NCBI RefSeq assembly: GCF_001593285.1
Contig: NZ_CP012529.1
Coordinates: forward strand, 2,232,001-2,296,000
From: Psychrobacter sp. P2G3
GTDB taxonomy: Bacteria > Pseudomonadota > Gammaproteobacteria > Pseudomonadales > Moraxellaceae
DNA: 64,000 nucleotides
Direction: 5' to 3'
The translations under genes and the position numbers were made by a program. How positions within the stretch are numbered: position 1 is the stretch's first letter; every line of letters begins with the position of its first letter. A model generated the notes under the pieces. That model did not search any database. It saw only the letters and a program-made list of their open reading frames with translations, and was not told the DNA's origin. Below are positions 9,298 through 19,462 of this stretch, piece by piece.

Positions 9298-9990
9298 CTA
9301 TAGCTTCTTATCTGAATCAACCGAACCATCATTAACTTGTGTACTAGGCTTTATCGTACTTAACGTCTTATCTATATCATCGTTAGAGCTTTGCTTTTTC
9401 AAATTAATCTCTTGTTTGGCATTCATGGAATCATTAATTGAAGGCTGAGTAGTTACTGGAATGTTTACTAGTAATGACTCACTATTCTTCTCTTCTATAT
9501 AATTACCCGTTGCCAGTTGCATATTTGCCTGCGCATCTTCAGTACTACGGCGACGCGCTTTGTCCAAACTTGAATCAAAAGCGCCACGAATAAGCTGCCA
9601 GACAAAACCAACGAATAACCCAACAACCAATACCACTAGAATTGGTAACGCATTGGTAATAGCAGTGGCAGTATCCTTCATCATAATCGCATAAACGACA
9701 CTGATGCTTGCGGGCGCTATGACACTAGGATCATTAAGTGCAGTACCTGGCGCCAAGAGAACAGCAAACAATACCATCCAGCTCATGCCACCTAATGGAC
9801 GCGGTAAAATGCGTGCGACCAAAATCCAAAGTAGTAATACCACGATGGAGCCACCGAGATAAGCGTACATTGGCAGGTCGGCGGGTGGTACGTTTTTGAC
9901 CATCTGACTCCACCAAATGACAATCTCACCAAGAATGTCACTAAGCTTTTCCAGAGGTAAGCTTTCTAAGATACTTTTTAACCAGTCCAT
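9298..9990 (-). CDS. Membrane protein of unknown function
   Basis: A 230-residue protein I do not recognise. After an amphipathic N-terminus (MDWLKSILESLPLEKLSDIL) there are two or three membrane segments around residues 43-62, 68-85 and 108-135, the last ending in FVWQLIRGAF. A polar, Ser/Asn/Lys-rich tail of ~90 residues follows, probably cytoplasmic and disordered. No catalytic motif is visible. It is read in the same direction as moxR-VWA but is separated from them by a terminator and ~230 bp, so a functional link is only a possibility. Confidence 0.7.
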   Translation of the reverse strand: MDWLKSILESLPLEKLSDILGEIVIWWSQMVKNVPPADLPMYAYLGGSIVVLLLWILVARILPRPLGGMSWMVLFAVLLAPGTALNDPSVIAPASISVVYAIMMKDTATAITNALPILVVLVVGLFVGFVWQLIRGAFDSSLDKARRRSTEDAQANMQLATGNYIEEKNSESLLVNIPVTTQPSINDSMNAKQEINLKKQSSNDDIDKTLSTIKPSTQVNDGSVDSDKKL

Positions 9991-10246
9991 GCGTGTTTAG
10001 ATACCTACGTTTGTAATTAGCAATAGAGTCATTGAGTAGTCACTAAATTAATTAGCAACTCAGCCCTAACGTGCAAGCTTGATAGGTGACTAGTTTATCA
10101 CGACTTTATAGCAAAAAGCATATTAGCCTCTTGTGCAAAGACTTTTTTACGTGGGATTTTGGTAGCTTATTTAGTGGTTTTAGACTATCAGCTACCATCA
10201 CCTTACTTGTGTTTCACTGGCAGAATTATAAGTGCCTAGTCATAAC

Positions 10247-10567
10247 CTAGTCGTAAATATTATCCTGAGACTCGCGAGCGCGCAGTTCTGCTTGACGGCG
10301 CATCACATCTTGCGGTGGCACTTGGACAAAATACCCTTGTGATTTTAGCTTCGCCAATACTTCTTCCTTGTCGACGCGGGCAAGCTTTGGCGTCGTTTCC
10401 AAATCCAGATGTATAACGAATTTACTCATACCTAAACTGGCGCGAAAGTCTTTTGGTAATACACCCAACCAATCCTTGATTTCATCAGTATCATCAGGAT
10501 AATCGGGACGCGCGATATAGACATACATATCGTCATGTTTGGGAAATTTATAAATATCACAATGCAT
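10247..10567 (-). CDS. YcgL domain protein
   Basis: A 106-residue protein of the small YcgL family, recognised from the N-terminal MHCDIYKFPKHDDMYVYIA, the central LGMSKFVIHLDL and the late LKSQGYFVQVPP motif. The family is widespread in Gammaproteobacteria and often lies near rnd or minD; its role is not established. The frame extends six codons upstream to a GTG, but the ATG at 10567 has AGG six bases upstream and matches the family's N-terminus, so I chose it. There is no obvious operon partner; the window's rnd gene lies about 8 kb away. Confidence 0.88.
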   Translation of the reverse strand: MHCDIYKFPKHDDMYVYIARPDYPDDTDEIKDWLGVLPKDFRASLGMSKFVIHLDLETTPKLARVDKEEVLAKLKSQGYFVQVPPQDVMRRQAELRARESQDNIYD

Positions 10568-10873
10568 AGAACACCTATTTAACACTAAAGATTAAAGCAA
10601 ATTGCAAATTAAAGCAGTCATGCAAAATGCTTATGGATAATAGGATTATAGCCTATCATGGTTCACTTTATTATCAATACTCGCTTTCAGTGGTAGCTTT
10701 TTCATAAAGCAGCCATATCTTTCCCTACTACTTATATTTTGTATTAGCATTTATTATTAGTAATGACTGAACTATCAATGAGACTTGGAGCATGATTTAG
10801 GGCATATTTGACGGTCAAAACCAGCAAAAAAACGACTTTTTATGAAATTATTGGCATTAATCCAATTGATGAC

Positions 10874-10902
10874 TTGTAAAACAGCTATGAACCTTTCATA
10901 AT
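10874..10902 (+). promoter_or_regulatory. Putative sigma-70 promoter of the gcv riboswitch transcript
   Basis: TTGTAA (10874-10879) and CATAAT (10897-10902) are separated by exactly 17 bp. They end just before the first base of the riboswitch P1 helix at 10907, as expected for a transcript starting with the aptamer. Confidence 0.5.
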
Positions 10903-10906
10903 AAAA

Positions 10907-11234
10907 GCGTTTTTCAGGAGAGAGTTTTTGGCAGAAATGAGCGCTCATTGTGCGCTATTCATACTGTCATACGACCACCGAAGGCGCATCTACCCTGCCA
11001 ATCGCTCAGGTAAAAGGACTGAAAAACGCATGCCCCCACTGTTTATTTGCATTTTTTATTTTAATTTTGCAATCATAAACAAGCGGCATAACAAATCTGG
11101 AGAGTGGTAAGGACGGACGACGCCTTACCCACCGAAGGGGAGAAAATACGACACTACACGCTCTGAGCTCATATTGAGTGCATAGCCTCTGATAAACAGC
11201 TGTCGTATTGAAAATCTCAGGTCACAGGACAGAT
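10907..11234 (+). ncRNA. Tandem glycine riboswitch upstream of gcvT
   Basis: Two glycine aptamers in series. Aptamer 1 (10907-11029) is closed by an 11-bp P1 (GCGTTTTTCAG with CTGAAAAACGC) and contains GGAGAGA, CCACCGAAGG and CTCAGGTAAAAGGAC. Aptamer 2 (11095-11234) is closed by ATCTG/CAGAT and contains CTGGAGAG, CCACCGAAGGGG and CTCAGGTCACAGGACAG. These are the conserved glycine-riboswitch blocks. Aptamer 2 has an extended arm: AATACGACA near 11146 pairs with TGTCGTATT near 11203 around ~45 nt. Known members sense glycine cooperatively and usually switch on gcv genes; the downstream gene is gcvT, so induction by glycine is expected. Confidence 0.93.
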
Positions 11235-11247
11235 AGGGCTTTTGCTT

Positions 11248-11270
11248 AAACGGACGTTACGCGTCTGTTT
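11248..11270 (+). promoter_or_regulatory. Candidate expression-platform hairpin of the glycine riboswitch
   Basis: AAACGGACG and CGTCTGTTT form a nine-pair stem (one G-U) 14 nt after aptamer 2. No long T-tract follows, so it is a weak terminator candidate; the real switch could instead act on translation or lie nearer the gcvT SD at 11398. Confidence 0.35.
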
Positions 11271-11408
11271 GGCTCACTGCTTTATGTTTTGTGTTACCCT
11301 TTGCGGCAATGTTTGCACCCTGCAATATTGCTTCTCGCTACTGTTACGACGCTCATCAACCTCGTACTTTTTTACAAAGTACTGATGACGTACACACAAG
11401 GATTTGTT

Positions 11409-12584
11409 ATGACCGATACTAGTTCTCAAGACAATAATAGCCAAGCTCCTCAACGTACACCTCTATATCAGTCTCACGTCGATAGTGATGGCAAAATGGT
11501 GGATTTTTCTGGCTGGGAGCTGCCAATTCATTACGGCTCACAAATCGAAGAGCATGAGGCCGTACGTACTGATGCTGGGATGTTTGACGTCTCACATATG
11601 GTAGTGGCTGACGTCAAAGGCGCTGAAACCAAGGCATGGCTACAAAAACTACTAGCAAACGATGTCAATAAACTAAAAACCGTTGGTAAAGCCTTATACT
11701 CGCCTATGCTTAATGAGCAAGGCGGCATCATTGACGATCTTATTGTTTACTTGATGAATGCGGATGAAACCGAATATCGTATCGTGTCAAATGCTGGTAC
11801 CCGTGATAAGGACATCGCTCACTTTGATAAAGTTGCTGAAGCTTTTGAGGTTGCTATTACCGAACGTCCAGATCTTGCTATGCTTGCCGTTCAAGGGCCA
11901 AATGCAGTAGCAAAACTGGCACAAGCTAAACCAAGCTGGGCTGATATTCTTGACGAGCTTAAGCCCTTTGTTGGTGCTGACCTTACTGATATAGAAGGTA
12001 AAGATTGGTTTGTCGCTCGTACTGGCTACACTGGCGAAGATGGCGTCGAAGTCATTATGCATGCTGATGATGCGCCCGCATTCTTTGAACAGTTAAAAGC
12101 TAATGGCATTAAACCTGCTGGCCTTGGTGCGCGTGACACCCTACGTATGGAAGCTGGCATGAACCTCTATGGTCATGATATGGACGAAAATATCAGTCCT
12201 TATGAGTGCAACATGGGTTGGACACTGGCACTAAAAGACGAGCGCGATTTTGTTGGCCGTGAAGCCATGGTTAGCAAACGTCAGCAAGCAAAAGATGACA
12301 GCACTGCGATGAAGCAAGTTGGTCTACTACTGACTACCCGTGGCGTTTTACGTGAAGGCATGGAAGTGACTATCAATCAGGGCACAGATAATGAGCAAAA
12401 CGGCATCATTACCAGTGGTACGTTCTCCCCTAGCCTCAAAAACTCTATCGCTATCGCACGCGTTCCAGCCAGCTTATCAGATGACGATAAAGTACAAATC
12501 GACTTACGCGGTAAAGGTAAGTTCGTAGATGCTCGTGTCCTTAAGTTACCATTTGTACGCAATGGCAAGCAGCAGTTTGACTGA
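11409..12584 (+). CDS. gcvT: Aminomethyltransferase, glycine cleavage T-protein
   Basis: T-protein takes the aminomethyl group from lipoylated H-protein and, with tetrahydrofolate, releases ammonia and forms 5,10-methylene-THF. The 391-residue product has the family landmarks: [23 protein letters not shown] near the start, [33 protein letters not shown] and ANMGWT-like YECNMGWTL, and a C-terminal barrel. The frame could extend 40 codons upstream, but that stretch is hydrophobic and unlike the family. The ATG at 11409 has AAGGA six bases upstream and gives the usual length. It is the first gene after the glycine riboswitch; gcvH follows after 160 bp. Confidence 0.97.
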   Translation: MTDTSSQDNNSQAPQRTPLYQSHVDSDGKMVDFSGWELPIHYGSQIEEHEAVRTDAGMFDVSHMVVADVKGAETKAWLQKLLANDVNKLKTVGKALYSPMLNEQGGIIDDLIVYLMNADETEYRIVSNAGTRDKDIAHFDKVAEAFEVAITERPDLAMLAVQGPNAVAKLAQAKPSWADILDELKPFVGADLTDIEGKDWFVARTGYTGEDGVEVIMHADDAPAFFEQLKANGIKPAGLGARDTLRMEAGMNLYGHDMDENISPYECNMGWTLALKDERDFVGREAMVSKRQQAKDDSTAMKQVGLLLTTRGVLREGMEVTINQGTDNEQNGIITSGTFSPSLKNSIAIARVPASLSDDDKVQIDLRGKGKFVDARVLKLPFVRNGKQQFD

Positions 12585-12621
12585 TTTTAATGTTGACTAA
12601 GCTTAACGAATACTGTTTGAT

Positions 12622-12674
12622 TGTGGTTTAATCGAAACTTTCAACGACCACAATGATAACTTCGATTAACCACA
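12622..12674. repeat. Long imperfect inverted repeat between gcvT and gcvH
   Basis: TGTGGTTTAATCGAA (12622-12636) is the reverse complement of TTCGATTAACCACA (12661-12674) apart from one missing base. A small AGCC/GGCT hairpin with a few Ts follows. It could reduce read-through into gcvH or stabilise the upstream mRNA. Confidence 0.5.
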
Positions 12675-12744
12675 GCCTATTATTGGCTTTTATGATTTCT
12701 TAATATGTTTTATTATCCAGCCTCTATCACTTAGGAGAGACACC

Positions 12745-13125
12745 ATGAGCAATGTTCCAGCAGAATTAAAATACATCGCCAGCCATGAATGGTTACGCTT
12801 AGAAGAAGACGGTACTATCACCGTTGGTATCACTGACCATGCCCAAGACTTGCTTGGTGACGTGGTGTTCGTTGAGTTACCAGAAGTTGGTGACACTATC
12901 GTCGTTGATGATGAAATCTCAGTGGTAGAATCAGTAAAAGCGGCATCTGACGTTTATGCTCCTATCTCAGGTGAAGTCGTTGCAGTCAACGAAAGCCTTG
13001 AAGACGATCCTGAAATCATCAACTCAGACCCATACGGTGAAGGTTGGTTCTTTAGAATGAAGCCTGACAACATGGATGACTACGAAGCCCTACTAACAGC
13101 TGAAGAGTACCAAAACGAGCTGTAA
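12745..13125 (+). CDS. gcvH: Glycine cleavage system H-protein
   Basis: H-protein is the lipoyl carrier that shuttles the aminomethyl group between P-, T- and L-proteins. The 126-residue length is typical. The lipoylated lysine is Lys65 in [15 protein letters not shown], an exact family motif, preceded by [15 protein letters not shown]. The ATG has a clear AGGAG SD. It lies between gcvT and a nitroreductase gene, all on the plus strand, and is probably part of the riboswitch-controlled unit. An inverted repeat between gcvT and gcvH may tune read-through. Confidence 0.97.
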   Translation: MSNVPAELKYIASHEWLRLEEDGTITVGITDHAQDLLGDVVFVELPEVGDTIVVDDEISVVESVKAASDVYAPISGEVVAVNESLEDDPEIINSDPYGEGWFFRMKPDNMDDYEALLTAEEYQNEL

Positions 13126-13330
13126 GCTTCTAAAGTATTGAAGCTAGTAAATAATACTAGCTGTCCAAAAACTGCAGATATTAGCGTCAGCTGGTATCTG
13201 CTTATATTTAGTAATATACAGACAACCTAATTCAACGAATAAACTGACCGTTGTATGACTTTATTCGTACCAAGCTACGATTACCTATTTTTATTGTTCT
13301 TTATATTAACGCTACGTTTTGGAGCCTCAT

Positions 13331-14143
13331 ATGAGTCAAGCAGATTCTAACGCCAATCATACCGATGCAGCCGATACGCATAGTACTAATGTGGACAGAA
13401 ATAAAACAGCTAATCTAGCAACACCTAGCTATACGCCGCAACTGCAAGCCTTTCGCGAAGTAGTAGAATCGCGTCGTTCAGTACGTCGCTTTACGGATAC
13501 CCCTATTCCTGACGATGTGCTCGCAGAATGTCTACGACTGGCCATGTTAGCGCCAAACTCTAGCAACTTGCAGCCGTGGGAGTTTTATGTAATTGATAGT
13601 GCAGATAGCCGCAAACGTGCTGTCAAAAACTGCATGAATCAAAACGCCGCGAAAACATCTGCGCGCTTAATTGCCGTGGTCGCACGTACTAATATTTGGC
13701 ATGAGCATGCCCAGCAAGTTTTACGTGAATACCCTGATAAGCCTGTACCAAAAAAGGTCAAAGACTACTACACCAAGGTGGTAGCAGTAGACTTTTTACG
13801 TGGTCCGGTGAATACAGTATCCGCAGTTAAATGGGGCGCTACCCAAGTATTCAGACAAGTAAAAGGTCCGATTAAATCGCCTTATTATACCTCTGAAGAT
13901 GTCAAAAACTGGGCAACCAACAATACTGCTCTTGCCGCTGGAAACTTAATGCTAGCACTGCGAGCACACGGTTTCGATAGCTGTCCTATGGGCGGATTTG
14001 ACGAGCCTGCGATGAAAAAACTGCTTGGACTTAGCGATGATCATCATGTTGTCATGATGATTGGTGCAGGTGAGCGCTCTGACAAAGGTATTTATAACTC
14101 GCAGTTCCGCTTTGACCAAGACCAGTTTGTCCACTATGTTTAA
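13331..14143 (+). CDS. Nitroreductase-family flavoprotein inside the gcv locus
   Basis: A 270-residue FMN-dependent nitroreductase-family oxidoreductase. The FMN-phosphate-binding motif RRSVRRFTDTPIP lies near residues 48-60, then LAPNSSNLQPWEFYVI, and a C-terminal ARx-like GFDSCPMGGFD loop followed by VVMMIGAGERSDKG. The first ~35 residues are polar and unlike the family core. The frame opens with TTG at 13319, but the ATG at 13331 has GGAG six bases upstream and was chosen. The family uses NAD(P)H to reduce nitroaromatics, quinones or flavins; the substrate is unknown. It sits between gcvH and gcvP, an unusual place with no obvious link to glycine cleavage. Confidence 0.9.
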   Translation: MSQADSNANHTDAADTHSTNVDRNKTANLATPSYTPQLQAFREVVESRRSVRRFTDTPIPDDVLAECLRLAMLAPNSSNLQPWEFYVIDSADSRKRAVKNCMNQNAAKTSARLIAVVARTNIWHEHAQQVLREYPDKPVPKKVKDYYTKVVAVDFLRGPVNTVSAVKWGATQVFRQVKGPIKSPYYTSEDVKNWATNNTALAAGNLMLALRAHGFDSCPMGGFDEPAMKKLLGLSDDHHVVMMIGAGERSDKGIYNSQFRFDQDQFVHYV

Positions 14144-14272
14144 CTGATTGCCTGATTTGGCCGATAGCTTTTCCTTCATTTAGTGATTATTCGATTAAAG
14201 TTATCGTCTCAATTTTGCTCTACCCTTTTATCCTAACTTATTACTTTTTTATCCAGTCTATTAAGGATTGTC

Positions 14273-17173
14273 ATGACTAATTCTCAAAAACCTACCTTTG
14301 ATACTTTTAAAGGTTTATTTAATGAAACTGAATTCGTTTATCGTCACCTAGGTTCTAACGATACCAAGCAAGCCGATATGCTGAGTGCGATTGGCTATAA
14401 CGACATGGCAAGCTTTATTAATGATACGGTCCCTGAGCCGGTACGCATACATAAAGAATTAGACTTGCCGCTTGCGATGAGTGAGCATGCAGCCCTTGCC
14501 AAACTACGTGCCATGGCTGATAACATTACGGTCAACAAGAGCTATATCGGTCAAGGTTACTCGCCTGTGCGTATGCCAGCCGTTATTCAACGTAATGTGC
14601 TAGAAAATCCAGGTTGGTATACTGCTTACACGCCTTATCAAGCTGAAATCGCTCAAGGTCGTCTAGAAGCATTGCTTAACTTCCAACAAGTTTGTATTGA
14701 TCTGACTGGACTTGAGCTTGCTGGTGCTTCATTACTTGACGAAGCGACTGCCGCTGCAGAAGCGATGGCAATGTCAAAACGCATGAGCAAAAGCAAATCA
14801 AACCAATTCTTCGTTGATGACCGTATCTACCCACAAACGCTAGACGTTATCCATACCCGTGCTAAGTACTTTGGTTGGGAAGTTATCGTTGGTGATTTTG
14901 AACTGGCAAAATCTGGTGATTACTTCGGTGCACTATTTCAGTATGTTGGTAAAGAAGGCGATGTTAAAGATTTAACGGACATTATTAGCGCCGTTAAGAA
15001 AAACAAAACTTACACATCAGTCGTCAGCGATATCATGAGCTTGGTGCTATTAAAGTCACCTGCTGATATGGGTGCAGACCTTGCATTAGGTAGCACGCAG
15101 CGCTTTGGTATTCCTATGGGCTTTGGCGGTCCACACGCTGCCTATTTTGCTTTCTCTGATAAAGCAAAACGTTCAGCACCTGGTCGTATCATTGGGGTCT
15201 CAAAAGACTCGCAAGGCAACACTGCCCTACGTATGGCGCTACAAACTCGTGAGCAGCATATTCGCCGCGAAAAAGCCAACTCAAATATCTGTACCTCACA
15301 AGTATTGCTTGCCAACCTTGCTGGCATGTATGCCGTCTATCATGGCCCAAGCGGTGTAAAGCGTATTGCTACTCGTATTCATGCGTTCGCAACTGCCTTC
15401 GCTGATGTTATTAGCAATGCAGGTAGCGACAACCAATTAAATGTCGTCCATAAGCAATTCTTTGACATGGTTGTGGTTGATTGCGGTTCAGAAAAGATGG
15501 CAACTCAAATCTTTGAAAATGCAGACAATGTTGGCTATAACCTGTGGCGTCTGAGCGATAGTAAACTGGGTGTATCGTTTAGTGAAATTAGTGATGAAAA
15601 AGACTTTAATGTCTTAACTCAGCTTTTCGTTAGCAAGTCGCATAACTTACCTGAAGCGGCCAGTGTATCTTTAGATGCGGCGCACTTACGTACAGATGAT
15701 ATATTAACGCATCCAGTATTTAACTCGCATCATACCGAACATGAAATGCTACGTTATTTAAAGTCGCTTGAAGATAAAGATTTGGCGATGAACCGCAGTA
15801 TGATTCCACTCGGTAGCTGTACAATGAAGCTAAACGCTACTAGTGAGATGCTACCTATCACATGGCCTGAGTTTGCAAACGTGCATCCTTTTGCACCGCG
15901 TGACCAAGTAAGCGGCTATATCGATATGATCGATAGCTTACAAGAGCAGCTAAAAGCTATTACTGGTTTCGATGATGTTTCTATGCAGCCAAACTCTGGC
16001 GCATCAGGTGAATATGCAGGTCTTCTTGCTATCCGTCGCTATCATGAGTCACTAGGTGAAACTGACCGCGATGTTTGCCTCATTCCTCAATCAGCGCACG
16101 GTACTAACCCTGCTACAGCAATGATGATGGGCATGAAAGTCGTTGTGGTCAGAACTGATGATAACGGTAACGTAGATATCGACGATTTAACGGCTAAGTG
16201 TGAAGAGCACAGCAAAAATCTTGGCGCTTTGATGATTACCTACCCATCAACGCATGGCGTGTTTGAAGAAGGCATCCGTAAGATTTGTGACCTTATTCAT
16301 AAGCATGGTGGTCAAGTCTACATGGATGGCGCTAACATGAACGCTCAGGTTGGTATCATGCAGCCTGCTGACGTTGGTGCAGATGTACTACATATGAACT
16401 TGCACAAGACATTCTGTATTCCACATGGCGGTGGCGGTCCTGGTATGGGTCCTATCGGGATGCAAGCGCATTTGGCACCATTTATGGCCAACCATACCAT
16501 CAGTCCAGTCCATAACGCTCAAAAGGACTGTTCAGCAGTATCAGCAGCACCGTATGGTTCAGCGAGCATTTTACCAATCTCGTGGATGTATATCGCGATG
16601 ATGGGCCGTGATGGCTTGCTTGAAGCAACCAATCTGGCGTTATTAAATGCCAACTATGTTGCCTCTCAGCTTAAAGACCACTACCCTGTTTTATATACTG
16701 GTAAAAATGGTCAAGTCGCGCACGAATGTATCATTGATATTCGTCCACTAAAAGAAGAAACTGGCATCAGTGAGAGTGATATCGCTAAACGCTTAATGGA
16801 TTATGGCTTCCATGCACCAACGATGAGCTTCCCAGTATCGGGTACGTTGATGATTGAACCAACAGAGTCTGAATCTAAAGAAGAGCTAGATCGCTTTATT
16901 AGTGCCTTAAAATCTATCAAAGCTGAAGCAATGAAAGCTAAAGCAGGCGAAGATAATTGGACACTAGAAGACAACCCATTGGTCAATGCACCGCATACAG
17001 CTTCTATGATTACTGATAGCGAATGGACGCATCCATACAGCCGTGATACTGCTGCGTTCCCGCTACCTTATGTCCGTGCTCACAAGTTCTGGCCAAGTGT
17101 GGCACGCGTTGATGATGCTTATGGTGATAAGAACCTGATGTGTTCTTGCCCAAGTATCGAAAACTACATGTAG
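14273..17173 (+). CDS. gcvP: Glycine dehydrogenase (decarboxylating), P-protein
   Basis: P-protein decarboxylates glycine with pyridoxal phosphate and loads the aminomethyl group onto H-protein lipoate. The 966-residue single-chain form is the usual size in Gammaproteobacteria. It shows the N-terminal pseudo-half ([32 protein letters not shown]) and the catalytic half with [13 protein letters not shown] and the PLP lysine Lys712 in [17 protein letters not shown]. The ATG has TAAGGA upstream. It is separated from gcvH by a nitroreductase gene with 129 bp between, and is followed by a good terminator, so it is the last gene of the locus. L-protein is not encoded here. Confidence 0.98.
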   Translation: MTNSQKPTFDTFKGLFNETEFVYRHLGSNDTKQADMLSAIGYNDMASFINDTVPEPVRIHKELDLPLAMSEHAALAKLRAMADNITVNKSYIGQGYSPVRMPAVIQRNVLENPGWYTAYTPYQAEIAQGRLEALLNFQQVCIDLTGLELAGASLLDEATAAAEAMAMSKRMSKSKSNQFFVDDRIYPQTLDVIHTRAKYFGWEVIVGDFELAKSGDYFGALFQYVGKEGDVKDLTDIISAVKKNKTYTSVVSDIMSLVLLKSPADMGADLALGSTQRFGIPMGFGGPHAAYFAFSDKAKRSAPGRIIGVSKDSQGNTALRMALQTREQHIRREKANSNICTSQVLLANLAGMYAVYHGPSGVKRIATRIHAFATAFADVISNAGSDNQLNVVHKQFFDMVVVDCGSEKMATQIFENADNVGYNLWRLSDSKLGVSFSEISDEKDFNVLTQLFVSKSHNLPEAASVSLDAAHLRTDDILTHPVFNSHHTEHEMLRYLKSLEDKDLAMNRSMIPLGSCTMKLNATSEMLPITWPEFANVHPFAPRDQVSGYIDMIDSLQEQLKAITGFDDVSMQPNSGASGEYAGLLAIRRYHESLGETDRDVCLIPQSAHGTNPATAMMMGMKVVVVRTDDNGNVDIDDLTAKCEEHSKNLGALMITYPSTHGVFEEGIRKICDLIHKHGGQVYMDGANMNAQVGIMQPADVGADVLHMNLHKTFCIPHGGGGPGMGPIGMQAHLAPFMANHTISPVHNAQKDCSAVSAAPYGSASILPISWMYIAMMGRDGLLEATNLALLNANYVASQLKDHYPVLYTGKNGQVAHECIIDIRPLKEETGISESDIAKRLMDYGFHAPTMSFPVSGTLMIEPTESESKEELDRFISALKSIKAEAMKAKAGEDNWTLEDNPLVNAPHTASMITDSEWTHPYSRDTAAFPLPYVRAHKFWPSVARVDDAYGDKNLMCSCPSIENYM

Positions 17174-17220
17174 TATTCGATAACAAAAAGCCATCTTAAT
17201 ACATTGTTTTATATAAAAAT

Positions 17221-17255
17221 AAACCTCCAAGTCAGTAGCTGATTTGGAGGTTTTT
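17221..17255 (+). terminator. Intrinsic terminator of the gcv locus
   Basis: Perfect ten-base stem AAACCTCCAA / TTGGAGGTTT with a T-rich tail, ~50 bp after gcvP. Confidence 0.88.
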
Positions 17256-17466
17256 ATTTTGTTTACTATTTATGTATATAATATTTATAGTCAGTTCAAT
17301 ATAAAACAAGTACGTTCAAAATAGCGTTATGCTGGTATAAATTTTAAACTAAATCGACTATAACATCATCGCTAAACAATCCTGTTATTTAGCGATATAA
17401 TAAAAGCTGAATGTGATAAAAATTAGCTTAACTCATTGTAATAAAACCACTTTTTTGGACAATATC

Positions 17467-18141
17467 ATGCAACATAAAAATCGGGTCATTCTTATTCATG
17501 GCTTACATCAAACCGCATGGATTATGCGGCCATTGGCTAAACGCTTACAAGCAGCAGGTTTTGATACTCATCAATACAGCTACCGTAGTATGCGTGATGG
17601 CATCACAACCAATAGTCAGCGTCTCAATACATGGCTTGAGCATAACCATCATCCCGACCTGCCGATAGATTTGGTCGGGCATAGTTTAGGTGGCTTGATT
17701 ATTCGCGATTTTGTTTATCATTACCCAAAGTGGCAGATTGGACGCTGCGTGACCCTCGGGACACCGCATGTTGGTAGCGTTTGTGCCGATTACATTTGGC
17801 GATTGACCCCTGTTGTCGTAGGTCGCTCATATGTTGATGCATTGGATGGGACGGTTGCGCCATTGCCGGAACATGTTACTTTGGGCGTGATTGCGGGCAA
17901 TAAGCCCTATGGCTTGGGGCAGCTATTTTTGCAATATCATAATCGCAAGCTGCGTAAAGCAGGCCGATCGCAACTTGAGCAGGAGCTTGTGCATGATGGA
18001 ACGGTATATGTAAAGGAGACTAAAATTGATGCTGCTACTGACCATATTGTCATGCCCGTCTCACATACAGGCATGTTAGTTAATGAGTCAGTGGCGGCGC
18101 AAACAGAATATTTTCTACAGTATGGAAGATTTAAACATTGA
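17467..18141 (+). CDS. Alpha/beta-hydrolase (lipase/PGAP1-like esterase)
   Basis: A 224-residue alpha/beta-hydrolase. VILIHGLHQTAWIM holds the HG oxyanion-hole motif near the N-terminus, DLVGHSLGGLIIRDF carries the nucleophile Ser in GHSLGG, and the stretch TLGTPHVGS is typical of triacylglycerol lipase/PGAP1-like enzymes. The catalytic His is probably in MPVSHTGML near the C-terminus. There is no signal peptide, so it is cytoplasmic. The frame extends 18 codons upstream to a GTG, but the ATG at 17467, after TTGGAC, fits the family start. The gene ends 11 bp inside the convergent RNase D gene. The substrate is unknown. Confidence 0.85.
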   Translation: MQHKNRVILIHGLHQTAWIMRPLAKRLQAAGFDTHQYSYRSMRDGITTNSQRLNTWLEHNHHPDLPIDLVGHSLGGLIIRDFVYHYPKWQIGRCVTLGTPHVGSVCADYIWRLTPVVVGRSYVDALDGTVAPLPEHVTLGVIAGNKPYGLGQLFLQYHNRKLRKAGRSQLEQELVHDGTVYVKETKIDAATDHIVMPVSHTGMLVNESVAAQTEYFLQYGRFKH

Positions 18142-19462
18142 TACCCATACCTTGCTGCAATTCTGTTTTATGCTTTTTAATGACAGGAATTAAAGTTTGC
18201 ATTACCCAATCATTGCGCCAGCCCTTTAAGCCTTGCGGTAGTTCTGCTAAATCTTTATCAAAGGCAATCACTTCGTAAAGCTGCCCCAGCCATTTTTTGC
18301 GCATAAGCACGTTAGCTGGCACGCCAATTTTTTCTGCTTGTGCATCTACCGCTTGTTGAACCGCTTTTGACAATACTTTGTTTTTAGAGCGATATGGGGG
18401 TAGCAGACATTCTGGATGCTCAGCAGGTGCTAGATTTTTTGCTTCTTTAATCACCTTTAGCAACTCTTCACCATAAAGACGCAACATACTACGGTGAATT
18501 GTTGTCTTATGGGCAAGCTCACGCATACTGGTTGGCTTTTCAGTGATAATCTCACGCACTGCTTGTTTTTTAATCACAAAAGTACGCGGCTGATTGGTCG
18601 AACGTGCCAGCGCTTCACGCCAAGTAGCAACCGCTTGCAATATCGCCATTTGTTGCGAATTATAGCGATAATCTGCCATCGTTAAGTACATGGCCTCATC
18701 TTCTACATGCTGCGTTTGGTATAGCTCATAAGCATACAACTGGCAATCTGCCCATACATATTCAAACAGACCTTGTCTTTTTAACTCATATTCAAGGCTC
18801 AAATATAGCGCTGGTAAAAAACGTACATCATCGATTGCATATTGCTCTTGCTCATCTGATAATGGGCGTTGCAACCAATCAGATTGACTTTGTTCTTTAT
18901 CAATATGCATATCCAACTGATCATCAAGTGCTTGCTGATAGCCCATTTGTAGCTGCCCAGTTAAATAAGATAAGGCAATCTGCGTATCAAAAATATTGGT
19001 CAATGGCGGACAACCAGATAGTAGATAAAAAATACCTAAATCTTCTCCGCAAGCATGCCAAATTGCAACATCAACTTCACTTAGCGCTTGCCAAAGTTCA
19101 GCTAATTGTAACTGCGGCGCATCTAACAAATAAATATGATCGCCCGTATTTAGCTGCACGAGTGCCAAACGCGGATAATAAGTATCACGCTTGATAAACT
19201 CAGTATCTAAAGCTACTCGTCCGCAAACCTTTAAGGCTTTGATGACTTCGTCTAATTGCTCTTGCTTACGCACCCAAGTGACAGACGCTTCATCCGCTAT
19301 GTCTAGCAGCGCATCAATATCTGGCTCGGCAGGCACTGCTGCTGAATTAGCAACTGCGTGCATCTGGCTATTATTAACGCCTTCAGTTGGGTTAGGGTGC
19401 GAAATACTATCTTGAGAAGAATGGGTTTGAGAAGTTAAATCAAAAGAGCTAAGGTCAGACAC
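18131..19462 (-). CDS. rnd: Ribonuclease D
   Basis: A DEDD-type 3'-5' exoribonuclease involved in tRNA and small-RNA 3' maturation. Exo I is VALDTEF with Asp86 and Glu88, Exo II is in WHACGEDLGIF, and Exo III is YAIDDVRFLPALY. A first HRDC domain follows (WREALARSTNQPRTFVIKK) and a second helical HRDC-like region fills the C-terminus. The 443-residue chain is longer than E. coli RNase D (375) because of a ~60-residue low-complexity, polar N-terminus. The start codon is GTG, with AGG about nine bases upstream. Its 3' end overlaps the convergent hydrolase gene by 11 bp, so each transcript would be antisense to the other there. Confidence 0.93.
   Translation of the reverse strand: MSDLSSFDLTSQTHSSQDSISHPNPTEGVNNSQMHAVANSAAVPAEPDIDALLDIADEASVTWVRKQEQLDEVIKALKVCGRVALDTEFIKRDTYYPRLALVQLNTGDHIYLLDAPQLQLAELWQALSEVDVAIWHACGEDLGIFYLLSGCPPLTNIFDTQIALSYLTGQLQMGYQQALDDQLDMHIDKEQSQSDWLQRPLSDEQEQYAIDDVRFLPALYLSLEYELKRQGLFEYVWADCQLYAYELYQTQHVEDEAMYLTMADYRYNSQQMAILQAVATWREALARSTNQPRTFVIKKQAVREIITEKPTSMRELAHKTTIHRSMLRLYGEELLKVIKEAKNLAPAEHPECLLPPYRSKNKVLSKAVQQAVDAQAEKIGVPANVLMRKKWLGQLYEVIAFDKDLAELPQGLKGWRNDWVMQTLIPVIKKHKTELQQGMGINV

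Noticed and set aside
10808..10818. Palindrome TTGACGGTCAA as a -35 box or operator
   Set aside because: No matching -10 at proper distance; the TTGTAA/CATAAT pair at 10874-10902 fits the riboswitch start far better.
10928..11110. 60-codon plus-strand frame
   Set aside because: It lies within the two glycine aptamers; the conserved riboswitch blocks explain the sequence.
11289..11408. N-terminal extension of GcvT as a signal or membrane segment
   Set aside because: The 40 codons lack an SD and are not part of the T-protein family; the ATG at 11409 has AAGGA at proper spacing.
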